From Beggiatoa sp. (GTDB lineage: Bacteria; Pseudomonadota; Gammaproteobacteria; Beggiatoales; Beggiatoaceae): DNA of 47,012 nucleotides. Of the stretch, positions 1 through 10,079 are shown in pieces. Both the position numbers and the translations under genes were made by a program. How positions within the stretch are numbered: position 1 is the first letter of the stretch; every line of letters begins with the position of its first letter. Under the pieces are notes generated by a model. That model worked only from the letters and a program-made list of their open reading frames with translations. It did not search any database and was not told the origin of the DNA. The stretch covers positions 1 to 47,012 of the forward strand of contig QKBZ01000027.1 of assembly GCA_003245895.1 (NCBI GenBank). Reading direction: 5' to 3'.

Positions 1-1
1 T

Positions 2-3000
2 TTAGCAGATACTAATTGTGACTCTATTAAATTAACTGGCACGATAACAATCAGTACGGCTGAAACCTTAAATGGTAATGGTAAGACCATTTCGGGTAAT
101 GATACGTTTAGGTTGTTTTTGGTTAGTAATGCTAATGGTGAGGTTGTTTTTAATGATTTGACCTTACAGAACGGAACGCAAATCAAAACTAATACTAGTT
201 CTCACGGTTGTAGTGACTCATTCAGTAATGGAGGTGCTATCTGTAAAGAAGGTGCTGGTACATTGACAATTAATCGTTCTACTATTAAAGGTAATATGGC
301 AAATCGTGGTGGGGGAATTTATGTTGCTCATGCGAGCGGTGGGGTAGAATTAAATAGTACCGTGCTAATGACTAATACAGCATCTGTAACAGGAGGTGGA
401 CTTTATAAATATACCGAATCAGGCTTAGATGCTACTAACATTGTAAAATTTGTAGGCTGTACCATCACGGATAATGAAGCAAGTAATACATCAAATACTG
501 GATCAGGGGTCTTTAATATCCGTAGTACGATGCGAATTAAAAATTCAGTTATTATAGCTAATAGAAAAGGTTCTTTTTCAATAAGAGATTGCCAGAATTC
601 ATCAGGAGATATGAGTTCAGAGGGATATAATATTTTTGGTTCTGGCACAGGTTGCCCTACAAATGATTCGACTGATCAGTTTAAAAGCACAACAGAGGTT
701 GACACTATTTTTAGTACTAAACCTTTGTTACAAACTACTGATATAAGCTCTAACCCCGCTATTAATAAAATAGATAAAGATGTAAATGATTGTAAAAGTA
801 ATACTGTTTTTAGTACGGATTATTTATCAATACCTCGTCCCCAAGGTAGCAAATGCGATATTGGTGCGTATGAAGTGCCTTTACCTACTATCTTAATCGA
901 AGTGGATGGCAGCGAAGTTGCCAGTGGTGACACCTTTGACTTAGGTTCAGTTGGTGTAGGTGGTAGTGCTAGCATAACATTGAATATTACGAATACTGGA
1001 GCAGCAGATTTAACATTTAGCAATATTAGCGGTTTGCCTGCTGGTTTCACAACTATAGATAGTTTAAATACACTGACAAGTGGAGCTACAACAACTTATA
1101 GCATTTCGTTAAATACGTCAGTGGTGAATAACTATAGCGGCTCCTTCTCATTTGAGACAAATGACACAAATTTTAGTTTTAATTTAACAGGGGCAGTAGT
1201 TGACACGAGTTCTGCGCCTGATGATCCATCAGATTTTACTGCTACTACTGCCTCAGACACTAGTATCGATTTATCATGGACAGATAACAGTGATAATGAA
1301 TCAAACTTTATTCTAACATGGACACCTGACGGCGACTCCGAACACAGCGAAGATGCCAATGATGAATCTACTACTATCACTGGCTTAATCTGTGAAACAG
1401 ATTATGAATTTACTTTATATGCATACAATGGCAGTTATTCTAATCCTGTCGTAGCAAGCGCAACGACTGATACTTGTCCACCTCCTTCTGATCCTAGTGG
1501 ATTAACAGTTGACAGTACAACTGAGACCAGTGCCAATTTAAGTTGGGCTGATAATAGTACTAGTGAAACTGGCTTTATTTTAGAGCGCAAAACAGGGGCA
1601 GAGGCATTTAGCGAAGTAGCAACTTTAACAGTAAATACTACGAGCATGACCGACACGAGCTTAAGCTGTAACACAAGCTATGTTTACCGCTTGAAAGCCA
1701 CGAATAACGGTATCGACTCTGCTTACACCAGCGAGGTTTCTACTACAACTGCTGCTTGTCCAGCAGCACCTAACGCTCCCACTAACTTAGTTGTTGCTAG
1801 CACTAGTAGCACTAGTGCTAATTTGACATGGACAGATAATAGTGGTGATGAAACGGCATTTATTTTAGAACGTAAAACAGGTACAAGTGTATTTAGTGAA
1901 GTAGCAATGCTAACAGCAGACAGTACTAATACAACAGATAGCGGCCTAACCTGCAACATGAGCTATACCTATCGTTTAAAGGCAACCAACAGCGGTAGTG
2001 ATTCTAGTTATACGAGTGAAGTTATTGCCACAACAGCAACTTGTGTAACAGTTCCCAATGCACCAAGCAATTTAACCATCATTGATACCAGTGCTAGCAG
2101 TGCAGACTTAACATGGACAGATAATAGTAATGATGAAAACAGTTTTGTTTTAGAACGAAAAGTTGGCAGCAGTGGTAGTTATAGCCAAGTTGCTACCCTA
2201 GGTAATAATGTAACCAGCACTACAAATACAGGCTTAAGCTGTAGTACGGAATATTATTACCGTTTAAAGGCGGTTGGTGATGGTGGAGATTCCAGTTATA
2301 GCGATGAAGCAATCGCTAATACCACTACTTGTCCCACACCTCCACTACCAACTTATGATTTATCTGTAATTATTATTCCTAGTGCAGGTGCCACCATTAC
2401 AGGTGAACAAATTACTTGTGGTAACGATTGTTCTGGTATTTATGACTATGGGACTGATGTCAGCTTAACGATTACCTTAAATCAAGATTACATCTTTGAT
2501 CATTGGAGTAATTGCAGCACAAGCACCAATAGTTCACTGACGGTTACGATGTACAACAATGAAATTTGTGTTGCAAACCTCATTGAACAACCAAGTTCTA
2601 CCTTAACTAGTAGTGCGGTCACTGGCGGTAGTGTACAAGTCACACCTGCCACAGGCTTAGGTAGTTGTGGCACAAACTGTACTATTTATGAAGAAGGCAT
2701 AACTGTCAATTTAACCGCCGTTGCAGACGATGGTTTTATCTTCAGCGGCTGGACAGGCTCTTGCACTGGCACCACGACACCTTACAGTTTAACCCTAAAC
2801 GAAAATGCCACTTGTACCGCTAGCTTCACGGCAATTGTGCCCGTAAGCTTAACGACGCAAGTCATCGGCAACGGTAGTGTACAAGTCACCCCTGCAACTG
2901 GCTCCGGCAGTTGCGGCATAAGCTGTATCACTTACGATAAAGGCACCGTTGTTAGCTTAGCAGCAACCGCCGATGAATATTACACTTTCACCGGCTGGAC

Positions 3001-6000
3001 AGGTGCTTGTAGTGGCACTGCTACACCTTACGAGTTGACCTTAAACACAGACTCAACCTGTACCGCTAATTTCGCCGAGTTGCCTAAATTCCCCGTCAGT
3101 ATGACAGTGACAGGTAGTGGCACAGTGAGCAGTAATCCTGCGGGCATCGATGCCTGTAGCGACAGTTGTAGTTCAGAATTTGGGCAAACACAAACCGTTA
3201 GCTTTAGCACAGCCGCTTCAAGTGGCTGGATATTCAGACAATTTGCAGGCGATGCAGATTGTGTTGATGGCAGTTTGACTATTAACAGCGCGGTGAACTG
3301 TACTGCTGAGTTTGCAGAAACCGGTAGCGTTTCATTTGAAATAGCCAATTATGCGGGCACTGAAGGCGATGAGCTAACCCTGACCTTGCTGCGACAAGGT
3401 GGCAGTGCAGGTGCGATCAGTGTTGATTACAACGCATTAGAAGTGAGTGCTGTTGCAGCCGATTACAGTGCAACTACGGGTACTGTGACATGGGCAGATG
3501 GTGACAGTGCTGCTAAAACCATTACCATTGGCTTAGTTGCCGATGACTTAGTGGAAACAGCCGAAACCTTCCAACTTAATTTAAGCAATGTGCAAGGTGG
3601 CGCGATCTTAGGTACGCAAAGCAGCACCGAGGTCAAAATTTTTGACTTAGCGGCCTTCACCAGCTTACAAATTGCCACCGCTCGCTATGTGGTCAATGAG
3701 GTAGATGGCCTTGTTAATGTCATCGTCACCCGTGCTGCTAACCCACGCGGACAAGTTGCTATCGACTACGCGACCGTCAACGGTACTGCTATTGCGGGAG
3801 AAGACTACACCGCCGCCAGTGGCACCTTAGTCTGGTCAGATAATGACAGCACACATAAAGTAATTCCTATCCAAGTCAACTTGGATTTAGTGGATGACAT
3901 TGACGAAACCTTCCAACTGGTACTCGGCAACCCACAACCCGCCAGCGATAAACTGATCATTGGCGACATTGGGCAAGCTGAGATTCAAATTATTAACACA
4001 CCCGTTTCTGGTGCAGGCTTAGTGCAGTTCAGCGCACCAGTGAGCGAAGCCAATGAAAGCAGTGGCGCGACAAATATCAGTGTATCCCGTCTCGGCGGCA
4101 GCACGGGCGCGATTTCTGTCGGTTATAGCGTTAACGGTGGCACAGCGACCGCAGGGCAAGATTATGCACTCGGTGGTAACGGTTCCTTAGCGTGGCCTGA
4201 TGGTGATGCGACAGAAAAACAAATCCCAATTGCGGTATTTGCCGATGCACTGCAAGAAGGCACAGAAACCGTCACTTTAGCCTTACAAAATGCTGATGGT
4301 GGCGCGGTGATTGGTGCGCAAAATCAAGCCTTATTAAACTTAATCGATAACTATAGCGACCCAGCGACAACGGCAAACAGTTGGGTAGTGCGTTTTACAT
4401 CTGCTGATTTTAATGCGCTTGAAGATCAAGGGGCTGCGGTGATTACTGTGCAACGCGAAGGCGATGCCAGTGTGGCAATCAGTGTTGCAGCACGCACCCA
4501 GAATGGTACTGCTATCGCCGGACAAGACTATAGTGCAGTCGATACCGTCTTAACATGGGGCGTAGGCGACTTAACACCGAAAAGCTTTACTGTGCCGGTA
4601 ATGCAAGACAACCTCAGCGAAGGCAGCGAAAATGTCACCTTAAGCCTATACAACCCATCACCTAGCGTGATTTTGGCGAATCCGTCCGTGGCGAACTTGC
4701 ATTTACTAGATGCCACCGGCAACAGCCAAACGGTTATAGACCCCAACGCGCCAAGCAGTGTGCAGTTTGAGTCTACTACCTTCCGCGTCACTGAAACGCA
4801 AGGCACAGTAGCGGTGCGCTTGGTTCGTCAGCAAAACAGCAAAGGCTTGTTGCGAGTACCAATTACAGTCACTTTAGAAAACGCCTCGACTAACGACTTT
4901 GTAAACGACATCAGCACTGTGGAATGGGCTGATGGCGAAATGGGCGTGAAAATCCTAAACATTGGTATTCTTAACGATAGCCAACTGGAAGGCCAAGAAA
5001 GCTTCTTATTAACCCTCGGTCAGCCAAATTTAAGCGATGCAGTGTTAGGCGCGATTTCACAAGCGCGGGTCGAAATTTATGACCAATCAGTGGTGCAATT
5101 TGATGCCGCAGAATATAGCGCGGATGAAAATGGCGGCAGTGTGGTGTTGACGGTGACACGCATTGGTAACGCGTTAGACAGTGCTTCAGTGGAGTACGTG
5201 ACTTTAAACAGCACCGCGAAAGCAGGCACCGACTACCAAACCAGTAGCGGCACACTGACATGGGCAACGGACGAGACTGATCAAGTGTTCAGCGTGGAAA
5301 TTCGCAACAACGCGGATAAAGATGGCTCACGCCAATTTAAAGTGCGTTTGCAAAATCCGCAAAATGCTAACTTAGGCGTACCTAGCGAAACCACGGTGTT
5401 AATCGTTGATGATGAAGCCAGCGTATGTGAACCGCCAACAATTGATTGTCGTTATAACAATATCGGCAAGACCTTAACCGATGTACGCATTATGCCGACG
5501 GGCACAGTTGTCGGTGGCACGCTAGGTGGCACCATTGAAAACTTTGGCACCTTAGATGGCAGTAGCTCGCCTATCGCCTTCTTGCCAAATACCATCGTGC
5601 AAGAATCTGGCACGCTGCGTGGTAGCTTCTCGACCAATATGACTACGGCTGGTGAAGATGACGAACCAGCTCGCCTGCGCGAAGTGACCATTGCGGCCGG
5701 TAGTCGTTTAGGCAATGTGATTATCAGCACGGGGACGATCTTAAACAGTGCCGTGACCTTGTTAAGTGGTGCTTTGTTTGATGCCAACGGTTTAATTCCA
5801 GCACAAATTGACTTAGCCAATATTCTGGGCACTTTAGGCACTGCTGAAACCGATGGCACACAAGCGATTAATCTCACGACTGATGTGCTGTTATACAATG
5901 CAGCCAATGGCATTATCGGTGCGATTAATTACAACCTGAAGCAAGATGCAGCGAAAAATGGCGAGACGATTATTCCAACCGTGAGCCAAGATGCCAGCAC

Positions 6001-6763
6001 AGGCGTATTGACGCTAACACAAGGTGATACCATCGGCACTTATCTGCCAACCAGCGTGACACAATACAATTATGAGTTGTGTACCACTGAGGTTGCGACG
6101 GCGAGTAGCAGCAATGCGCAATGTGTACCGCAAGTGCCTTTTGGTATGCGAGAACAAGCGGATGGCAGCATTATTTTCGTCACTCACACTTATCGCCAAG
6201 TCATCGCTGTGCCGTTTATGCAGTCTATGCGTAGCATGCGCAGCAGTTTCTCTGCCTATGACTTAAATGATGTCAGTTGGTTTGACGGTATCATTTATAT
6301 TCAAATTCCTGACAGTGAAGACTTCTGTGCTGCACAAGCAGGCGACAGTTTGGAAGTACCGTTTAGCGACGGTCTGGATGTGGAATATGGTGATATAGCA
6401 CTGTCTGAATTGCTGAATAACACCACAGCAGAAGTGTTCTTTGTGTTACAGCAAGCCAATGCACTGTATGCACGCCAATTCTTGTATCCAGCGGCAGCGT
6501 ATCCTGATGTTATTCGCGCCTTGTCGTATCAACAACAAGCGGTGTTACATAACAATGGTTTAGCTTCTATTCCCTTGTTAACGTCATCCGGCTTAGTCAC
6601 TTATCACGGCTTGTTTGATTATGCGGTACTTGCAGGCGTTGCAGGGTTAAACACCGGTCGTTTGGAGATTAAACCGATTGCTGATGTAAATGGCGATGGC
6701 GTATCGGATTACGAGGTGATTTATCCTAACGATGCGCGGCAGGTGTTATACCGCTTGCGTTAA
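2..6763 (+). CDS. Giant secreted repeat protein (beta-helix, FN3, Calx-beta), 5' end outside window
   Basis: The reading frame is open from base 2, so the start lies upstream; the TTG at 113 is not a credible start. About 2,250 residues are visible. Reading order: Asn/Gly/Thr-rich right-handed beta-helix-like segment (to ~880); a choice-of-anchor-D-like domain (~880-1200, motif SITLNITNTGAADLTF); four fibronectin III repeats (~1210-2340, each with an LSWxDNS core); four Cys-containing repeats of the divergent InlB/GW type (~2350-3320, motif FSGWTGSC); six Calx-beta repeats (~3328-5420, motif TAxAGxDY); and a unique C-terminal region (~5420-6763) ending near a DVNGDG calcium-loop-like sequence. 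Such proteins are usually exported adhesins or surface proteins, and Calx-beta domains bind Ca2+. Signal peptide and export route cannot be seen. The beta-helix part is clearly more AT-rich than the rest. Domain calls are by eye. Confidence 0.85.
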   Translation, partial: LADTNCDSIKLTGTITISTAETLNGNGKTISGNDTFRLFLVSNANGEVVFNDLTLQNGTQIKTNTSSHGCSDSFSNGGAICKEGAGTLTINRSTIKGNMANRGGGIYVAHASGGVELNSTVLMTNTASVTGGGLYKYTESGLDATNIVKFVGCTITDNEASNTSNTGSGVFNIRSTMRIKNSVIIANRKGSFSIRDCQNSSGDMSSEGYNIFGSGTGCPTNDSTDQFKSTTEVDTIFSTKPLLQTTDISSNPAINKIDKDVNDCKSNTVFSTDYLSIPRPQGSKCDIGAYEVPLPTILIEVDGSEVASGDTFDLGSVGVGGSASITLNITNTGAADLTFSNISGLPAGFTTIDSLNTLTSGATTTYSISLNTSVVNNYSGSFSFETNDTNFSFNLTGAVVDTSSAPDDPSDFTATTASDTSIDLSWTDNSDNESNFILTWTPDGDSEHSEDANDESTTITGLICETDYEFTLYAYNGSYSNPVVASATTDTCPPPSDPSGLTVDSTTETSANLSWADNSTSETGFILERKTGAEAFSEVATLTVNTTSMTDTSLSCNTSYVYRLKATNNGIDSAYTSEVSTTTAACPAAPNAPTNLVVASTSSTSANLTWTDNSGDETAFILERKTGTSVFSEVAMLTADSTNTTDSGLTCNMSYTYRLKATNSGSDSSYTSEVIATTATCVTVPNAPSNLTIIDTSASSADLTWTDNSNDENSFVLERKVGSSGSYSQVATLGNNVTSTTNTGLSCSTEYYYRLKAVGDGGDSSYSDEAIANTTTCPTPPLPTYDLSVIIIPSAGATITGEQITCGNDCSGIYDYGTDVSLTITLNQDYIFDHWSNCSTSTNSSLTVTMYNNEICVANLIEQPSSTLTSSAVTGGSVQVTPATGLGSCGTNCTIYEEGITVNLTAVADDGFIFSGWTGSCTGTTTPYSLTLNENATCTASFTAIVPVSLTTQVIGNGSVQVTPATGSGSCGISCITYDKGTVVSLAATADEYYTFTGWTGACSGTATPYELTLNTDSTCTANFAELPKFPVSMTVTGSGTVSSNPAGIDACSDSCSSEFGQTQTVSFSTAASSGWIFRQFAGDADCVDGSLTINSAVNCTAEFAETGSVSFEIANYAGTEGDELTLTLLRQGGSAGAISVDYNALEVSAVAADYSATTGTVTWADGDSAAKTITIGLVADDLVETAETFQLNLSNVQGGAILGTQSSTEVKIFDLAAFTSLQIATARYVVNEVDGLVNVIVTRAANPRGQVAIDYATVNGTAIAGEDYTAASGTLVWSDNDSTHKVIPIQVNLDLVDDIDETFQLVLGNPQPASDKLIIGDIGQAEIQIINTPVSGAGLVQFSAPVSEANESSGATNISVSRLGGSTGAISVGYSVNGGTATAGQDYALGGNGSLAWPDGDATEKQIPIAVFADALQEGTETVTLALQNADGGAVIGAQNQALLNLIDNYSDPATTANSWVVRFTSADFNALEDQGAAVITVQREGDASVAISVAARTQNGTAIAGQDYSAVDTVLTWGVGDLTPKSFTVPVMQDNLSEGSENVTLSLYNPSPSVILANPSVANLHLLDATGNSQTVIDPNAPSSVQFESTTFRVTETQGTVAVRLVRQQNSKGLLRVPITVTLENASTNDFVNDISTVEWADGEMGVKILNIGILNDSQLEGQESFLLTLGQPNLSDAVLGAISQARVEIYDQSVVQFDAAEYSADENGGSVVLTVTRIGNALDSASVEYVTLNSTAKAGTDYQTSSGTLTWATDETDQVFSVEIRNNADKDGSRQFKVRLQNPQNANLGVPSETTVLIVDDEASVCEPPTIDCRYNNIGKTLTDVRIMPTGTVVGGTLGGTIENFGTLDGSSSPIAFLPNTIVQESGTLRGSFSTNMTTAGEDDEPARLREVTIAAGSRLGNVIISTGTILNSAVTLLSGALFDANGLIPAQIDLANILGTLGTAETDGTQAINLTTDVLLYNAANGIIGAINYNLKQDAAKNGETIIPTVSQDASTGVLTLTQGDTIGTYLPTSVTQYNYELCTTEVATASSSNAQCVPQVPFGMREQADGSIIFVTHTYRQVIAVPFMQSMRSMRSSFSAYDLNDVSWFDGIIYIQIPDSEDFCAAQAGDSLEVPFSDGLDVEYGDIALSELLNNTTAEVFFVLQQANALYARQFLYPAAAYPDVIRALSYQQQAVLHNNGLASIPLLTSSGLVTYHGLFDYAVLAGVAGLNTGRLEIKPIADVNGDGVSDYEVIYPNDARQVLYRLR

Positions 6764-6786
6764 GCATTAACTTAATAAGCTGACAG

Positions 6787-6812
6787 AGGCCGCCTTTATA
6801 GGCGGCCTTTTT
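6787..6812 (+). terminator. Rho-independent terminator of the giant protein gene
   Basis: A perfect 8-bp stem (AGGCCGCC / GGCGGCCT) with a TTTATA loop is followed by a run of T, 23 bases after the stop codon. It separates the giant gene from the hydrolase gene. Confidence 0.93.
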
Positions 6813-6870
6813 ATTTGTGCTACCGTTTATTGCACTCAACAGCGCATTACCTAATTTTGTCGTGATTCGG

Positions 6871-6879
6871 TGTTACAAT
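6871..6879 (+). promoter_or_regulatory. Extended -10 promoter element for the hydrolase gene
   Basis: TGTTACAAT fits an extended -10 (TGn-TACAAT) and lies 32 bases before the start codon. No good -35 is present at 16-18 bp, which is typical of extended -10 promoters. It lies downstream of the terminator, so the next gene is likely its own unit. Confidence 0.45.
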
Positions 6880-6911
6880 TCAAAAAATAAACAACCAAGG
6901 TAGGACATTTC

Positions 6912-7970
6912 ATGCTCAAGCGAACTTTCACCCTTTTGATGGGGCTTTTGTGCAGTATTGCATTTTGGCAAGCACAGGCCGCTTCCTTAGACTTACCTGA
7001 AACTTTTGATTCCCTAGGCCCTACGGTACAAAGCCTAAGCACAGACGCTGGCGATACCTTATATTATATCGACACGGGCGAAATCGGCTGGCAACCCGTT
7101 GTATTTTTTGGCGGTGGTGGTACTAGCGTGCGGGTATTTGCGTTGACTGAATTCTTACGCAGTCTACGCCAGCAATACCAATTACGGTTTATTTCAGTGG
7201 AGCGCAACGGCTTTGGTGACACGCCTTATAAAGAGGGCTGGACATATGCTGATTACGCAAACGAGGTGGAAACCGTCTTAGCACACCTAAACATTGATAC
7301 CTTTGCCGCAGTCGCGATTTCTGGCGGTGGGCCTTATTTAACTGAGGTAGTGGCAAAATTAGCGGATCGGGTAACGGCGGTGCATTTGGCGGCGGCTGTT
7401 TCGCAAAATCAAGGTGCCAACGATGCGCAATCTATGCAGTTAATGTGTAGCCTACCCAGCGAGCAATTAGCAGCGGTGTTATTAGACTACACCACCCAAC
7501 CTAAACTGTGGTTTGGTTTTGATGCTGACAGCCCTATTCACAAAATCACCGGTTTCCAAGACCAAGCCTATGAAGATGCCGCACGCACTTTTTTCAATGA
7601 TGGGCAAATCGGTGATACCAGTGCCTTAACACGAGAAGTACAAAGTTACTGCACTCGAACGCTCGCAGATGTCAGCCAAGTAACTGCACCTGTTTACATT
7701 TACCAAGGCACTGCTGACACCTCTGTTCCTGTCGCCCATGCGGAATTTTGGCAACAGTATTATCCAAATGTAGCGCAAGTGCGCTGGTATGAAGGCGAAG
7801 GCCACGACGTGCAATATCGGCATTGGGATCAAATTTTAACGGACATTGCAGGCTTTTCTGAGTATGAGATGTTATGTATGCGTGGTAAATCTCATTTAGT
7901 GTTTAACAGCTTAGCTGACTTATTTCAGAAAATGGGCGCAACTGTTGGCATTTGTGCTTGGGCGGATTAA
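6912..7970 (+). CDS. Secreted alpha/beta hydrolase
   Basis: 352 residues. An N-terminal signal peptide (MLKR followed by a hydrophobic stretch and an AQAA cleavage region) suggests export to the periplasm or beyond. Family landmarks: an oxyanion-hole-like FFGGGGTS (~66-72), nucleophile elbow AISGGGP with Ser137 (the usual first Gly is Ala), a likely acid in GTADTSVP, and a likely catalytic His in GEGHD. The substrate cannot be told from sequence; lipase, esterase and peptidase branches all use this fold. TAGGA six bases before the ATG supports the start. It is convergent with lpxB, with a hairpin repeat between them. Confidence 0.8.
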   Translation: MLKRTFTLLMGLLCSIAFWQAQAASLDLPETFDSLGPTVQSLSTDAGDTLYYIDTGEIGWQPVVFFGGGGTSVRVFALTEFLRSLRQQYQLRFISVERNGFGDTPYKEGWTYADYANEVETVLAHLNIDTFAAVAISGGGPYLTEVVAKLADRVTAVHLAAAVSQNQGANDAQSMQLMCSLPSEQLAAVLLDYTTQPKLWFGFDADSPIHKITGFQDQAYEDAARTFFNDGQIGDTSALTREVQSYCTRTLADVSQVTAPVYIYQGTADTSVPVAHAEFWQQYYPNVAQVRWYEGEGHDVQYRHWDQILTDIAGFSEYEMLCMRGKSHLVFNSLADLFQKMGATVGICAWAD

Positions 7971-7984
7971 TGTTCGCAGTAAGA

Positions 7985-8109
7985 CCCTGCTATTAAGTTA
8001 AGCGTATTTGTAGGTCGGATAAGGCTTTAGCTGTCATCCGACATAACACAGTTGAAGCTTGCACCAAACTACTTGCGGCGGATGACGGCTTCGCCTTATC
8101 CACCCTACA
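7985..8109 (+). repeat. Type-B inverted-repeat element carrying a type-C module, right end lost
   Basis: The left end CCCTGCTATTAAGTTAAG (7985-8002) matches the 18-bp B-element end at 16 of 18 positions. A C module (TGTAGGTCGGATAAGG ... CCTTATCCACCCTACA, 8009-8109) follows. The right terminal repeat is absent and the lpxB stop codon begins five bases later. It lies between convergent genes, so its hairpins may end transcripts from both sides. Confidence 0.75.
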
Positions 8110-8114
8110 AAGAA

Positions 8115-9269
8115 TTAAGCGGTAAGCGGCTGACGACGTAACAATTCCAACACACTACGCGCCGCCTGTTCACTTGCCGATTGACGAAGTTGATAATGCA
8201 GCAGTAAAAACTGCTGTTGCAATTGTTCTATCTGCTTCGGCTTGTCTAACCATGTTAACACTGCTTCGCCCAAGCGTTCAGGGGTAACTTCATCCTGTAG
8301 CAACTCAGGAACTAAGGGTGCTTGCGCCAATAAATTGGGCAATGCAAAATGCGGTATCTTGACCAAACGACGGGCGAGCCAATAGGTTATCGTATTTAAT
8401 CGATACGCTACCACCATCGGACGTTTCAATAACATCGCTTCTAAACTGGCAGTACCAGAAGCTAGCAATATCACATCAGCCGCTGCCATTGCTGTTCTTG
8501 CCTGCCCTGACAAAATAGTTAACGGTAAACGATCTGTTAAGCCCAATTGCTGTAATTGTGCGGTTAACAAAGGTTCTAATTTTGGACTGGCAATAGGCAA
8601 GACAAATTGTAAATCAGGTCGCTGTTGTCTTAACCAATCTGCTGCGGCTAAAAAAGGCGCAGCTAACTGGCGCATTTCCGTGCCACGACTACCCGGTAAT
8701 AAAGCAATCACCGGACGTTCAGGGTCTAAGCCTAGTGCTGTACGCGCCGGTAAAGTATCTGTTTCTATCGCCACCTCATCCGCTAACGGATGCCCGACAA
8801 AGCGCACCGGCATGTGATGACGGTGATAATACTCTGCTTCAAAGGGAAATAAGGTCAGCATTAAGTCGCAGGCTTTAGCAATAGTGCGTAAGCGATTTTG
8901 CCGCCATGCCCATACCGTAGGACTGACATAATGCACAGTCGGAATACCGGCTTGTTTTAGCGGTTGTTCTAAGCGGAGATTAAAATCGGGGGCATCGATG
9001 CCGATAAAAACATCGGGTGGATCAGCAAGGAAATGATCGCGGACTTGGTGTAAACATCGGCGTAAACGCGGATAATGCTTAATCACTTCCACTAAGCCCA
9101 TCACAGATAGTTCGCTTAAATCAAATAAGCTACGGCAACCTTCGGCAATCATGGCAGGGCCACCAATACCTGTCACTGTCAAATCAGGATGTTGTTGTCG
9201 CAGGGCGCGAATTAAGCCCGCGCCTAGTAAGTCGCCGGATAATTCGCCTGCAACGATGCCAATTTTCAT
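8115..9269 (-). CDS. lpxB: Lipid-A-disaccharide synthase
   Basis: 384 residues from the ATG at 9269; a GTG six bases upstream is an alternative. LpxB (GT19) joins UDP-2,3-diacylglucosamine and lipid X to form the lipid A disaccharide at the inner membrane. Visible signatures: N-terminal GIVAGELSGDLLGAGLI, the GIDAPDFNLRLE segment, the VSPTVWAWR motif, and the nucleotide-binding part LLPGSRGTEMRQL with SGTASLEAML later on. Length is normal for the family. It is last in the lpxD-fabZ-lpxA-lpxB run and begins 7 bases after the lpxA stop, so it is almost certainly co-transcribed and perhaps translationally coupled. Confidence 0.97.
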   Translation of the reverse strand: MKIGIVAGELSGDLLGAGLIRALRQQHPDLTVTGIGGPAMIAEGCRSLFDLSELSVMGLVEVIKHYPRLRRCLHQVRDHFLADPPDVFIGIDAPDFNLRLEQPLKQAGIPTVHYVSPTVWAWRQNRLRTIAKACDLMLTLFPFEAEYYHRHHMPVRFVGHPLADEVAIETDTLPARTALGLDPERPVIALLPGSRGTEMRQLAAPFLAAADWLRQQRPDLQFVLPIASPKLEPLLTAQLQQLGLTDRLPLTILSGQARTAMAAADVILLASGTASLEAMLLKRPMVVAYRLNTITYWLARRLVKIPHFALPNLLAQAPLVPELLQDEVTPERLGEAVLTWLDKPKQIEQLQQQFLLLHYQLRQSASEQAARSVLELLRRQPLTA

Positions 9270-9275
9270 GGCCAC

Positions 9276-10079
9276 TTAACGCACAATGCCGCGCGCGGAT
9301 TGCTGTAAAAACTCAATCAGTGGGATGAGTGCACTGCATTGGGTTTCTTGTTGCAAGGCCGTTAATTGTTCTAAGGCTTGTGGCGTAGTTAAGTTTTTCT
9401 TGTAAATCAGTTTATAGGCTTGGTGTAAGGTGTTTATCGCATCGCTATCAAAGCCGCGACGTTTTAAACCTTCTTTGTTTAAACCGTATGGCTCAGCGCG
9501 ATTACCCCATACCATGACATAAGGCGGTACATCTTTGAAAATGATGGAACCGGCACCAGTAAAACTGTGTGCACCTAACCAGCAAAACTGATGCACGCCA
9601 GTAAATCCGCCTAAAATCACATGGTCATCGATGCGTACATGGCCTGCTGCCGAGGCACCATTGGCAAAAATAGTGGAATTACCGATGATGCAATCATGCG
9701 CAATATGTACATAAGCCATGATCCAATTATCATCGCCAATGCGCGTGATGCCGCCACCTTGTACCGTGCCACGGTTCATCGTGCAGTATTCGCGGATTTC
9801 GTTCCTATCTCCGATTTCTAAAAAGGTCTCTGTTTCCCCCGCATATTTTTTGTCTTGTGGGTTATCTCCCAAAGAGGCAAATTGATAAATACGGTTTTCT
9901 TGACCGATGCGTGTAGGGCCTTTCAGCACTACATGTGGCGCAATGTGGGTGTTGGCACCGATTTGTACCCCAGCCCCGATAACGCTATACGCACCGACCT
10001 CCACAGAGCTATCTAGCTCCGCCTTAGGATCGATGATGGCGGTTGGATGGATCAAGTTGGCAAGTCTCTTTTCATGCAC
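9276..10079 (-). CDS. lpxA: UDP-N-acetylglucosamine acyltransferase
   Basis: 267 residues, close to the usual ~262. LpxA transfers the first 3-hydroxyacyl chain from ACP to UDP-GlcNAc, the first step of lipid A synthesis. The N-terminal two-thirds is a left-handed beta-helix of hexapeptide repeats starting at [13 protein letters not shown], with the conserved [13 protein letters not shown] segment that holds the catalytic-base His. The C-terminal part is the helical LpxA domain (EGLKRRGF). The ATG at 10079 lies inside the fabZ end (28-bp overlap); a TTG at 10055 would remove most of the overlap. Coupled to fabZ and lpxB. Confidence 0.97.
   Translation of the reverse strand: MHEKRLANLIHPTAIIDPKAELDSSVEVGAYSVIGAGVQIGANTHIAPHVVLKGPTRIGQENRIYQFASLGDNPQDKKYAGETETFLEIGDRNEIREYCTMNRGTVQGGGITRIGDDNWIMAYVHIAHDCIIGNSTIFANGASAAGHVRIDDHVILGGFTGVHQFCWLGAHSFTGAGSIIFKDVPPYVMVWGNRAEPYGLNKEGLKRRGFDSDAINTLHQAYKLIYKKNLTTPQALEQLTALQQETQCSALIPLIEFLQQSARGIVR

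Noticed and set aside
113-115. TTG as the start of the giant protein
   Set aside because: The frame is open to the window edge and the upstream residues continue the same beta-helix-like pattern.
5452-5913. A 153-codon reading frame opposite the giant gene
   Set aside because: It is a shadow of the Ser/Thr/Gly-rich coding strand; no ribosome site and no recognisable domain.
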